Source: Pseudomonadota bacterium
GTDB taxonomy: Bacteria; Pseudomonadota; Gammaproteobacteria; UBA6186; Azoamicaceae
DNA length: 11,438 bases
Assembly: GCA_021848375.1 (NCBI GenBank)
Contig: JAJZUR010000046.1
Coordinates: 1-11,438, forward strand
Direction: 5' to 3'
The notes below the pieces were generated by a model. It was not told the origin of the DNA. It made no database searches and saw only the letters and a list, made by a program, of their open reading frames with translations. Position 1 is the first letter of the stretch, and every line of letters begins with the position of its first letter. The position numbers were made by a program, and so were the translations under genes. Positions 1 to 6,144 of this stretch are shown one piece after another.

Positions 1-324
1 TATAGGTTTTTTTCCTTGCTCCTTTTGTAGAATGCCAAGATCACCAATATCAGTTTTATCTTTAACCACTATATCTATACTAAAAAAACGTTCATCTACA
101 GGTTGAAAATTATAAATTAACAAAAATTCTTGTTCGCTACAAAGCGCTTTTTCTCCGCCTGTTTTTACATTTTTCTCTAATAAGTCAATAATGATTCCAA
201 AATTTTCGGCTATGTTCTCAGGTACCCGATGTACCCCGGAAGATTGCCAATCCGAAGATATACGAATATGATCCCTTATATTACAAAGTTTTTCTGCAAA
301 CTTCAGAAAATTATCTTTTATCAT
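1..324 (-). CDS. Unrecognised protein, N-terminal 108 residues (3' end outside the window)
   Basis: An open frame runs 108 codons without a stop from an ATG at 324 to the window edge, so the gene is cut and its C-terminus is missing. The start is well bounded: an in-frame TAA lies immediately upstream of the ATG. A weak GGAAAA purine stretch lies about 12 bases before it, and a TATAAT hexamer lies on the minus strand at 352-357. The protein begins MIKDNFLKFAEKL and looks soluble, with mixed charged and hydrophobic residues, no signal peptide and no membrane segment. I recognise no domain or motif in the visible part. It lies on the opposite strand to the nearby transposase remnant and in the accessory part of the window. 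It is probably a real gene, given the long open frame in AT-rich DNA and its ordinary protein composition, but function is unknown. Confidence 0.6.
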   Translation of the reverse strand, partial: MIKDNFLKFAEKLCNIRDHIRISSDWQSSGVHRVPENIAENFGIIIDLLEKNVKTGGEKALCSEQEFLLIYNFQPVDERFFSIDIVVKDKTDIGDLGILQKEQGKKPI

Positions 325-535
325 TTAGTTAAATTTTCCATCATGCATTAAATTATAATTTTGAATGAATATTAATAATAAGTAAAGATATAAATGATTG
401 GCTCGGCATTTCTTGTTTCCTGAATATATTTATTAATAAAGTCCCAATCAATGAAGAAATGAATACAGCTATAACACACTACGAAGTTCATTTTAAATCT
501 CTTCAGGACCCCTTGAATGAAGATAGGCGACACTT
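325..535. other. AT-rich stretch with no confident gene, ending at the insertion-sequence boundary
   Basis: No confident gene is seen. On the plus strand one frame stays open from just after a TGA at 366-368 to the insertion sequence end at 535, then runs into the element and stops at 591-593. The stretch 444-535 reads like ordinary protein (for example NTAITHYEVHFKSLQDPLNE), but no good start or ribosome binding site precedes it; the first in-frame ATG is at 459. It may be the decayed remnant of a gene cut by the insertion sequence. The minus-strand frame over the same bases (372-569) starts inside the insertion sequence and looks less protein-like. Confidence 0.3.
352..357 (-). promoter_or_regulatory. 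Possible -10 element for the partial gene at 1-324
   Basis: The minus strand reads TATAAT here, about 28 bases upstream of the ATG at 324. No convincing -35 hexamer lies 16-18 bases further upstream; the best match is an AT-rich TATTAT. In DNA this AT-rich a TATAAT can arise by chance, so this is a weak call. Confidence 0.25.
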
Positions 536-1064
536 GGCTTTGTTGCATAAATCCAATGGTTACGGACACGCAAACTGTTTAAAAACAGCTTGAAATACTT
601 TAAACTCCTTGGTTCTCAATACATTTAGACAATCAAGGATTGACAATGTCCAAAAAGCAAAAGTATCGCATCCGTAATTGGTCAGAGTATAACAAAAGTT
701 TGATTAAAAGAGGAAGCTTAACGTTGTGGTTTGATGAAAGATCAATAACCCAATGGCATCAGGTAGAAAAAACAGGTAAGCGTGGAAGAACCGCTAAATA
801 TGCAGACCTTGCCATTTTATGTATGTTAACTTTAAAATTCGTTTTTAACTTGCCATTTCGTGCAACGCAAGGTCTCGTTGGATCCTTAATTGATTTGTTA
901 GAATTACCCATCGAAGTTGCAAATTATACGACCGTCTGCCGTAGGCAAAGGTCACTGACTGTTCCCCTTTTAAAAAAGAAAAAGCATGAATCTCTTCATG
1001 CGGTATTCGATTCAACAGGTCTTAAAGTATTTGGTGAGGGGGAGTGGAAAGTAAGACAACATGG
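536..1064 (+). mobile_element. IS903-like (IS5 family) insertion sequence, left part only
   Basis: The element opens with GGCTTTGTTGCATAAATC at 536-553, which differs at one position from the 18-bp IS903 terminal repeat as I remember it (GGCTTTGTTGAATAAATC). A transposase of the IS903 group begins about 110 bases inside, as expected. The element stops abruptly near 1064, in the middle of the transposase, and no right inverted repeat follows. A 9-bp target duplication is usual for this group, so the left copy would be GCGACACTT at 527-535, but its partner has been lost with the right end. The element cannot transpose by itself. Confidence 0.85.
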
Positions 1065-1098
1065 ATCTTATTATTGGATGAGGCAACTTCAGCTTTAG
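646..1098 (+). pseudogene. Truncated IS5-family (IS903 group) transposase
   Basis: The transposase starts at the ATG at 646, set by an AAGGA ribosome binding site at 635-639. It begins MSKKQKYRIRNWSEYNKSL, closely resembling the IS903 N-terminus. About 140 residues match the family: the N-terminal DNA-binding region with its CRRQRSL segment, then HAVFDSTGLKVFGEGEWKVR, in which D122 corresponds to the first aspartate of the DDE catalytic triad. The family match ends after the QHG at 1057-1065. The frame then reads about ten unrelated residues through foreign DNA to a stop at 1098. A full family member is about 300 residues, so the second Asp and the Glu of the triad are missing and the product must be inactive. 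A TTG six bases upstream (640) is also in frame but is not needed. Confidence 0.9.
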
Positions 1099-1322
1099 AT
1101 TCGGTCACAGAATCTTTAATTAAAGACAGTCTTACCGAACTCATGCGCGGTAAAACTACTATTGTGATTGCCCATCGGTTGTCCACTTTATTGAATATGG
1201 ATCGTATCTTGGTATTTGAACAAGGTAAAATTATAGAAGATGGGACTCATAATGAATTGTTGGCCAAGGAGGGACATTATAAAAAGCTCTGGAGTGCTCA
1301 GGTGAGTGGTTTTATTCCTTGA
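1065..1322 (+). pseudogene. ABC transporter ATPase, C-terminal remnant
   Basis: This is the last ~85 residues of an ABC transporter nucleotide-binding domain, in a different frame from the transposase it abuts. It begins at ILLLDEATSALD, the Walker B and D-loop segment, continues to the H-loop histidine in IVIAHRLST, and ends with the usual DRILVFEQGKIIEDGTHNELL tail and a short QVSGFIP C-terminus. The Walker A motif, Q-loop and LSGGQ signature are all absent, as are any membrane segments. The style (SALD, HRLST, GTHNELL) is that of exporter-type half-transporters such as the MsbA or ATM families; I cannot say which. The frame can be extended upstream to a GTG at 1044, but that part is transposase DNA read out of frame. 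The 5' part was removed at the same breakpoint that cut the insertion sequence. A non-functional remnant. Confidence 0.85.
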
Positions 1323-1429
1323 CTAGAAGAGGGAAACCTGTTTTCAAAATGGAAACAACTCAAAATGAGGGACATCATAGGATAATAGAAAAATTAATTA
1401 AATATTTGAGAAAACAATTTCAGCAACTA

Positions 1430-1517
1430 TGGTGCCCGGGGCCGGACTCGAACCGGCACGGAGGATTAGTCCGAGGGATTTTAAGTCCCTTGCGTCTACC
1501 AATTTCGCCACCCGGGC
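1430..1517 (-). tRNA. leuZ: tRNA-Leu (anticodon UAA)
   Basis: The minus strand folds as an 88-base class II tRNA with encoded CCA at 1430-1432. The acceptor stem GCCCGGG pairs with CCCGGGC, the anticodon loop reads ACTTAAAATC (anticodon TAA), there is a long variable arm, and the T-loop is GGTTCGAGTCC. It is the last of three closely spaced tRNAs after pgsA, in the position of E. coli leuZ. No clear terminator hairpin follows in 1323-1429, which otherwise appears empty. Confidence 0.95.
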
Positions 1518-1535
1518 AAATGGATCCCGTCAAGA

Positions 1536-1609
1536 TGGAGGCTGAGGACGGAATCGAACCGACGTACACGGCTTTGCAGGCCGCTGCATAACCACTCTGC
1601 CACCCAGCC
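1536..1609 (-). tRNA. cysT: tRNA-Cys (anticodon GCA)
   Basis: A 74-base tRNA with encoded CCA (1536-1538) and U as discriminator base, which is the cysteine identity base. Acceptor GGCTGGG pairs with CTCAGCC using one G-U pair; the anticodon loop reads CTGCAAA. The T-arm contains GGTTCGATTCC. It lies 18 bases before tRNA-Leu and 23 bases after tRNA-Gly on the same transcript, matching E. coli cysT. Confidence 0.95.
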
Positions 1610-1632
1610 GCGTCATGGATTTCTCGTTTATT

Positions 1633-1708
<76 letters not shown>

Positions 1709-1759
1709 GCTAAATGTGCATTCTACCGAATCGCTAGCGAGAGTCAAGTCAAAACCCGT

Positions 1760-2326
1760 TTAGTGCGCTACAGAGTCATTTAGTTCATCCCACGCAGCAC
1801 GCAGATAGATCACCATAGACCATAAAGTTAGAAATGATGCTGCATAAATCAAAACATATCCAAAAATAGTAATCCAACTATCTATTTTTGGATCTTGTGA
1901 AAGCAGCAACAAGATAGCTATCATTTGCCCGGCAGTTTTAAATTTACCGATCCCTCTGACAGCCACTTCTTTACGCCGGCCTAATTCTGCCATCCATTCT
2001 CGCAAAGCGGAAATCACGATTTCCCGACTGACAATAATCGCTGCGGGAATGGTTAATAATATGGTGCCATAAGACTGCACCAACAAAACTAAAGCAACTG
2101 CAACAATTAACTTATCTGCGACAGGATCTAAAAACTCACCAAACGGCGAAATTTGATGAAGCTTTCTTGCTAAATATCCATCTAACCAATCCGTCACCGC
2201 AGCAATCGCAAAAATAATGGCGGAGACCATATGATGCCCGGGGAACGGTAAATAAAAAATCAAAATAAAAAGTGGTATGATGGAAATCCGAAGCAATGTT
2301 AAAAAATTTGGGATATTGAGTTTCAT
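1760..2326 (-). CDS. pgsA: CDP-diacylglycerol--glycerol-3-phosphate 3-phosphatidyltransferase
   Basis: PgsA joins CDP-diacylglycerol to sn-glycerol-3-phosphate in the inner membrane, the committed step towards phosphatidylglycerol and cardiolipin. The 188-residue protein (E. coli PgsA is about 182) opens with the typical MKLNIPNFLTLLRI and carries the complete CDP-alcohol phosphatidyltransferase signature: D46, D49-G50, A53-R54, G63, D67 and D71, whose aspartates bind metal and catalyse. About five or six hydrophobic membrane segments are visible. The start codon is 9 bases after the uvrC stop, preceded by a tightly spaced TAGGA, so translation may be coupled to uvrC. The order uvrC-pgsA-glyW is the same as in E. 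coli. Confidence 0.96.
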   Translation of the reverse strand: MKLNIPNFLTLLRISIIPLFILIFYLPFPGHHMVSAIIFAIAAVTDWLDGYLARKLHQISPFGEFLDPVADKLIVAVALVLLVQSYGTILLTIPAAIIVSREIVISALREWMAELGRRKEVAVRGIGKFKTAGQMIAILLLLSQDPKIDSWITIFGYVLIYAASFLTLWSMVIYLRAAWDELNDSVAH

Positions 2327-2335
2327 AGTCCTATC

Positions 2336-4171
2336 TTAACTGCCGTGCAAGACTTCGTAAAGACGTTCAGCAAGTGCTTGACTAATACCCGGGACTTTCG
2401 CCAACTCATCAACATTTGCCAGGGAAATTTCTCTAAGGCCTCCGAAATGTTGCAATAAATTTTGACGCCGCTTTTGCCCTATCCCGCCGATGGCCTCTAA
2501 AGAGGAGATTTTGCGTTTTTCAGCGCGTTGTTTGCGGTGAGCCGTTATGGCAAAACGGTGAGCTTCATCTCGGATCTGTTGAACAAGATGTAAGGCTGAC
2601 TGTTTCAGTTCAAGTTCAAAAGTATCGCCATTCGAAGCAAGGTAGACCGTTTCAAGCCCGGGTTTGCGCAGCGGGCCTTTCGCAATTGCCAACAGGATGA
2701 TCCCAATAATCTGCAACTCTTCTAGCACCGCTCTTGCAATCGATAACTGACCTTTGCCGCCGTCTACGATTAAGACATCTGGTAATGGCTTACCTTCGGA
2801 TTTAATCCGCGTGTAATGACGAGAGAGTCCTTCTTTTAAGGCAGCATAGTCATCACCACCAGTCGCTTGGCGAATATTAAAACGCCGATAATCGGCTTTA
2901 ACCGAACCTTTTCTATCGAATACGACACAAGAGACAACCGTTGCCTCACCTAAGGTATGACTAACATCGAAACATTCTAAACGTTCAGGAATTATTTCTA
3001 ACTGCAAGGCCTCCTGCAAAGCTTGAAAGCGGGGTGTGAGATCAGCCTGGTGCTTCGTTCGGCTCAATACCGCCATTTTGGCGCTGGTCATCGCCATATT
3101 CATCCACCGGATCCGGTTTGCGCGCGCCGCTTTCGCTAAACTGACGTCATGATTCGCTCGCTCACTTAATACAGCGGAAAGCGCTTTGGCACCTGGCAGT
3201 GAAATGGGTAATAATAATATTTTGGGAATAAGCACATCTTTCCCCTCGGGGGCTGCGTAATGTTGCAGAATAAAAGCTTCTAAAATAGTTTCTAAGGGAT
3301 CTGAGTTAGGATCTAACAATACTAACTTATTCTGAAAATATTGTTTACTACCAAGCATTCTGCCTTCGCGTATCACCAATAGATGAATACAAGCTATAGT
3401 ATCGGCAACAAATATCCCAATCACATCAATATCTTTTAGATCGCCCATAATAATTTGCCGTTCTTGGATATTTCTCAGTAATGCAATTTGATCCCGGATT
3501 CTGGCAGCTTGCTCAAATTCCAGATCAACACTTGCTTTTTCCATTTTAGGAATTAATTGTTCTATTACTTTTTTATTTCTGCCTTCCAAAAACAATCGAG
3601 CATATTCTACATCTTTTCTATAATGTTCTTCCGTAATATATCCAACGCAGGGCGCTGTACAGCGTTTGATTTGATATTGCAGGCAAGGACGAGACCGATT
3701 TTTGAAAAATGTTTCATCGCATTGTCGTAATCTAAAGATGTTCTGTAATAAAGTTAATGCTTCTCGCGCTTCTCGAGAACTGGGATAAGGTCCATAATAT
3801 TTGCTTTGATCTTTTTTGATGCCGCGATGCAAGGATAAGCGCGGAAATGGATCCTGAATATTCAGTTTAAGATAGGGATAAGATTTATCATCACGAAAAA
3901 TAACATTATAACGCGGTTTTTGCGCTTTAATTAAATTGTTTTCCAACAATAACGCTTCTCGTTCATTGCGCGTGATGGTGACTTCAATGGATTTGATTTG
4001 TTTAACCAGTTGCAGCGTCTTCGCATCTAATTGTCGTTGAAAATAACTGCTGACTCTTTTTTTAAGATTTTTTGCCTTGCCGACATAAAGAACCTCGCCC
4101 TTTTCACTTAACATCGAATAAACGCCAGGACGAGTCGTCAGGTTAGCTAAGAAAGCATCTATCGTACTCAG
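2336..4171 (-). CDS. uvrC: UvrABC excision nuclease subunit C, with a probable CTG start
   Basis: UvrC makes the dual incisions around DNA lesions in nucleotide excision repair. An ATG-based start at 4114 would remove the GVY half of the GIY-YIG domain, yet the frame continues upstream with STIDAFLANLTTRPGVYSM, which aligns with known UvrC N-termini. No ATG, GTG or TTG lies there. The best start is the CTG at 4169-4171, five bases after AGGAG (4177-4181) and overlapping the uvrY stop (CTGA). This gives 611 residues; E. coli has 610. Visible parts are GIY-YIG nuclease (G16-V17-Y18, Y29-V30-G31, R39, E77), cysteines 151, 163, 171 and 175 (the likely Fe-S site), UVR helical hairpin (~203-238), RNase H-like nuclease (D402, D440/441, D470, H538) and C-terminal helix-hairpin-helix (~556-609). 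All key residues are present, so it should be active. Confidence 0.95.
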   Translation of the reverse strand: MSTIDAFLANLTTRPGVYSMLSEKGEVLYVGKAKNLKKRVSSYFQRQLDAKTLQLVKQIKSIEVTITRNEREALLLENNLIKAQKPRYNVIFRDDKSYPYLKLNIQDPFPRLSLHRGIKKDQSKYYGPYPSSREAREALTLLQNIFRLRQCDETFFKNRSRPCLQYQIKRCTAPCVGYITEEHYRKDVEYARLFLEGRNKKVIEQLIPKMEKASVDLEFEQAARIRDQIALLRNIQERQIIMGDLKDIDVIGIFVADTIACIHLLVIREGRMLGSKQYFQNKLVLLDPNSDPLETILEAFILQHYAAPEGKDVLIPKILLLPISLPGAKALSAVLSERANHDVSLAKAARANRIRWMNMAMTSAKMAVLSRTKHQADLTPRFQALQEALQLEIIPERLECFDVSHTLGEATVVSCVVFDRKGSVKADYRRFNIRQATGGDDYAALKEGLSRHYTRIKSEGKPLPDVLIVDGGKGQLSIARAVLEELQIIGIILLAIAKGPLRKPGLETVYLASNGDTFELELKQSALHLVQQIRDEAHRFAITAHRKQRAEKRKISSLEAIGGIGQKRRQNLLQHFGGLREISLANVDELAKVPGISQALAERLYEVLHGS

Positions 4172-4812
4172 GTCTTCTCCTGATCCAAAATACCATGCCG
4201 CATTGCAAGTAGAGTTAATTCTACATCACTCCCAACACCCAATTTCTCATAAATACGATAACGATAACTATTGATGGTTTTGGGACTAACACAAAGCTTT
4301 TCGGAAATTTCTTGTACACTTTCCCCGCCGGTTATCATTATCATCACTTGTAATTCGCGTTCTGATAGTTGATCAAACATAGATTTATCTGAATCCGGAA
4401 AGGTCTTCAAAGCCAATTGTTGCGCAATATCCGGCCCTAAATAGCGTTTACCGGAATGCACCGTCCGAATAGCCATCACCATTTCATCTAAGACAGCGCC
4501 TTTGGTTAAATAACCGCTAGCACCTGCCTGCAAAAGTTTGGTTGGGAATGGCTCTGCCCCATAACTGGTCAAGGCGATAATTTTAATATCCGGATCATGG
4601 CGGACCATTTTACGGGTGGCTTCAATTCCGCCAATGCCGCGCATTTTCACATCCATTAAAACCACCTGTGGATGTTTTTCTTTGGCGATCTTGACCGCTT
4701 CTTCACCACTACTGACCTCAGCGATGACTTCAATGCCATTTACATCGGAAAGCAAACGACTAATGCCTGCACGTACGAGTTCATGGTCATCTACTAACAT
4801 TACCGTGATCAA
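4168..4812 (-). CDS. uvrY: LuxR-type response regulator of the BarA/UvrY (LetS/LetA, GacS/GacA) system
   Basis: A 214-residue DNA-binding response regulator. The receiver domain (1-~120) has acidic pocket D8-D9, phosphorylation site D54 in VLMDVKM, T82 and K104. The LuxR-type helix-turn-helix (~149-205) contains LSERELQVM and VSPKTINSYRYRIYEKL. In relatives (E. coli UvrY, Pseudomonas GacA, Legionella LetA) the phosphorylated protein activates small RNAs that titrate CsrA; in Legionella this drives the replicative-to-transmissive switch. The sensor kinase is not in this window. The start is TTG at 4810-4812, supported by GGAGG at 4822-4826 with 9 bases between and by alignment with the E. coli N-terminus; the next ATG (codon 5) would cut into the first strand. 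A short GATCA/TGATC inverted repeat surrounds the start codon and might form a weak hairpin. The tRNA-Ser gene ends 47 bases upstream with no visible terminator. Confidence 0.95.
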   Translation of the reverse strand: MITVMLVDDHELVRAGISRLLSDVNGIEVIAEVSSGEEAVKIAKEKHPQVVLMDVKMRGIGGIEATRKMVRHDPDIKIIALTSYGAEPFPTKLLQAGASGYLTKGAVLDEMVMAIRTVHSGKRYLGPDIAQQLALKTFPDSDKSMFDQLSERELQVMIMITGGESVQEISEKLCVSPKTINSYRYRIYEKLGVGSDVELTLLAMRHGILDQEKT

Positions 4813-4859
4813 TTTTGTGATCCTCCAGATTGCGTCCGTTTATGCATGAGGGTTACGGT

Positions 4860-4950
4860 TGGCGGAGAGGCAGGGATTCGAACCCTGGGAGGGGGGTTGC
4901 CCCTCAACGGTTTTCAAGACCGCCGCTTTAAACCGCTCAGCCACCTCTCC
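4860..4950 (-). tRNA. tRNA-Ser (anticodon UGA)
   Basis: A 91-base class II tRNA on the minus strand with encoded CCA (4860-4862) and G as discriminator. Acceptor GGAGAGG pairs fully with CCTCTCC. The anticodon loop reads CTTGAAA (anticodon TGA), followed by a long variable arm rich in G and C (GAGGGG/CCCCTC), and the T-arm contains GGGTTCGAATCCC. It lies just upstream of uvrY on the same strand and may share its transcript. The plus strand gives a misleading short frame here (4846-5109). Confidence 0.96.
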
Positions 4951-4960
4951 CTAGAAACTC

Positions 4961-4966
4961 ATTATA
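4961..4966 (-). promoter_or_regulatory. Likely -10 element for tRNA-Ser and possibly uvrY-uvrC-pgsA-tRNAs
   Basis: The minus strand reads a perfect TATAAT ending 10 bases before the mature 5' end of tRNA-Ser, so transcription would begin only a few bases before the tRNA. The -35 position, 16-18 bases upstream, is a T-rich TCGTTT-like sequence that matches the consensus poorly. With no terminator visible between tRNA-Ser and uvrY this promoter could feed the whole downstream block. Confidence 0.5.
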
Positions 4967-5150
4967 ATGAAGCCATCAGCAAAAAACGAGCTACTTATTT
5001 GTTTTTTGCATTGAAGATCAGTATGATAAAAAATCTATACTTATATACAGTTATTTTTAACACTACCCTTTTCTATACCTATCGCGGTGTCAATTTCGTA
5101 AAATTATGATAAACTAAAATAAGACAAAAAGCTCTCTGGAGGTTATAATT

Positions 5151-5828
5151 ATGCAACAGGTTTCTAATACTGTCACACGTTCACGTTCGACGGTTATCAT
5201 ACAAACTAATTCTGTTATTCGTAACACTTATCTTTTGTTATCACTTACCCTGATCTTTAGCGCATTTACCGCTTGGTTGAGTATGGCCAGCAATGCTGCC
5301 CCGATGGGATTACTCGTCATACCCATTTATTTTGGTTTATTGTTTCTCACGCAAGCGTTACGTAACAGCGCATGGGGAATTCTCTCCATCTTTGCCTTTA
5401 CGGGATTTTTGGGATACACCCTCGGTCCTATTTTAAACTTCGCGATTCATGGTTTTAGCAACGGCCCTCAAATGGTCATGGCTTCCTTAGGTCTTACCGG
5501 TGTTATCTTTTTAACGCTATCAGGATACGCCCTAACGACGCGCAAGGATTTTAGCTACCTTGGTGGTTTCTTAGCCGTCGCAGCTACCGTTGCCTTCATC
5601 GGAAGTTTAGCAGGATTTTTTCTACATATCCCCACGCTCTATCTGATGGTTTCTGCAGCATTTGTTGTCATTGCTTCTGGATTGATATTGTTTCAAACCA
5701 GTCAGATTATTAACGGCGGTGAACAAAATTACATCATGGCAACTATCACGTTGTATGTAGCTATTTACAATTTGTTCATCAGCTTATTACAGATTTTCAT
5801 GATGCTCTCAGGACGCCGCAATCAATAA
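5151..5828 (+). CDS. yccA: BAX inhibitor-1 family inner-membrane protein, YccA type
   Basis: A 225-residue, almost wholly hydrophobic protein with about seven membrane segments after a polar N-terminus of ~22 residues. It matches E. coli YccA (219 residues) throughout: VIRNTYLLLSLTLIFSA, FAFTGFLGYTLGPILN, the TTRKDFSYLGG loop and the GGEQNYIMATITLYVAIYN end. In E. coli YccA is a substrate and modulator of the FtsH protease that protects a jammed SecY translocon from degradation; the wider family includes calcium-leak channels. The ATG at 5151 follows GGAGG at 5139-5143 with 7 bases between. The gene stands alone: divergent from tRNA-Ser, with its own terminator at 5868-5894. A GTAAA-N5-GATAA sequence about 40-50 bases upstream is discussed in the findings. 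Function is inferred from the family; identity is secure. Confidence 0.93.
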   Translation: MQQVSNTVTRSRSTVIIQTNSVIRNTYLLLSLTLIFSAFTAWLSMASNAAPMGLLVIPIYFGLLFLTQALRNSAWGILSIFAFTGFLGYTLGPILNFAIHGFSNGPQMVMASLGLTGVIFLTLSGYALTTRKDFSYLGGFLAVAATVAFIGSLAGFFLHIPTLYLMVSAAFVVIASGLILFQTSQIINGGEQNYIMATITLYVAIYNLFISLLQIFMMLSGRRNQ

Positions 5829-5867
5829 GATCTGCATCAATTGACTCTCCCCTCCATAACAATAATT

Positions 5868-5894
5868 CATCCCTCTTCGGGGGGATGTTTTTTT
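5868..5894 (+). terminator. Rho-independent terminator of yccA
   Basis: CATCCCTC-TTCG-GGGGGATG forms an 8-bp stem with a single T-G wobble and a cUUCGg tetraloop, an exceptionally stable loop type, followed directly by seven Ts (5888-5894). It lies about 40 bases after the yccA stop on the same strand. Confidence 0.93.
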
Positions 5895-5901
5895 GTGCTA
5901 A

Positions 5902-5939
5902 GGGCGGACCCGGCGGTCCGCCCCTACATAATCACATTC
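5902..5939. repeat. GC-rich palindromic intergenic repeat, copy 1
   Basis: GGGCGGACC-CGGC-GGTCCGCCC (5902-5923) is a perfect 9-bp inverted repeat with a 4-base loop, followed by CCTACA and TAATCACATTC. The last part recurs in copy 2: CGGCGGTCCGCCCCTACA at 5911-5928 is identical to 5959-5976, 48 bases away. Its high GC content contrasts sharply with the AT-rich surroundings. Confidence 0.85.
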
Positions 5940-5949
5940 GGATACAAAT

Positions 5950-5989
5950 GGACCGACACGGCGGTCCGCCCCTACAGATAATCATATTC
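5950..5989. repeat. GC-rich palindromic intergenic repeat, copy 2 (partly degenerate)
   Basis: This copy shares the 18-base core CGGCGGTCCGCCCCTACA (5959-5976) with copy 1 and a similar following segment (ATAATCATATTC). Its left arm is altered (GGACCGACA instead of GGGCGGACC), leaving a shorter 6-bp GGACCG/CGGTCC stem. It is in the same orientation as copy 1. The rest of the 5829-6144 intergenic stretch holds only the yccA terminator, copy 1 and the promoter at 6053-6080. Confidence 0.8.
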
Positions 5990-6052
5990 AAATTCAGCGG
6001 CAAAACCTGATCTTCTATCCTGTCCGCCATTTACCCACACTATGACCGGCTA

Positions 6053-6080
6053 TTGACTTACAACTAAATATCCGTATACT
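6053..6080 (+). promoter_or_regulatory. Sigma-70-type promoter for the unknown gene at 6145
   Basis: TTGACT (6053-6058) and TATACT (6075-6080) are each one base from consensus and are separated by 16 bases. Transcription would start near 6087, inside a perfect 10-bp palindrome AACTATAGTT (6081-6090) that could serve as an operator, leaving a leader of about 58 bases before the ATG at 6145. Confidence 0.7.
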
Positions 6081-6126
6081 AACTATAGTTTTATTTTTGT
6101 GCAAAATGATGTAGTTAAACGACTAA

Positions 6127-6142
6127 ATTTAGGATTCTAAAT
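6127..6142 (+). promoter_or_regulatory. Hairpin containing the ribosome binding site of the gene at 6145
   Basis: ATTTAG-GATT-CTAAAT is a perfect 6-bp stem with a 4-base loop. The AGGA Shine-Dalgarno (6131-6134) straddles the top of the stem and the loop, 10 bases before the ATG. An overlapping palindrome CTAAATTTAG (6123-6132) could form a competing structure. The GGA at the hairpin apex resembles CsrA/RsmA target sites, but this is inferred from pattern only. Confidence 0.35.
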
Positions 6143-6144
6143 CG

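Noticed and set aside
372..569. Minus-strand 65-residue open frame
   Set aside because: It starts inside the insertion sequence end and runs out through AT-rich DNA. It has no ribosome binding site and no recognisable similarity.
1323..1429. Terminator after the tRNA cluster
   Set aside because: There is a T-rich stretch on the minus strand but no stem of convincing length before it.
4114..4168. UvrC as an N-terminally truncated protein starting at the ATG at 4114
   Set aside because: The conserved N-terminus continues in frame upstream to a CTG with a good ribosome binding site, so the gene is complete.
4846..5109. Plus-strand 87-residue open frame
   Set aside because: It crosses the antisense of tRNA-Ser and then non-coding promoter DNA.
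5902..5989. CRISPR array
   Set aside because: Only two imperfect copies of a palindromic repeat are present, with a short similar spacer and no cas genes. This is an intergenic repeat family.
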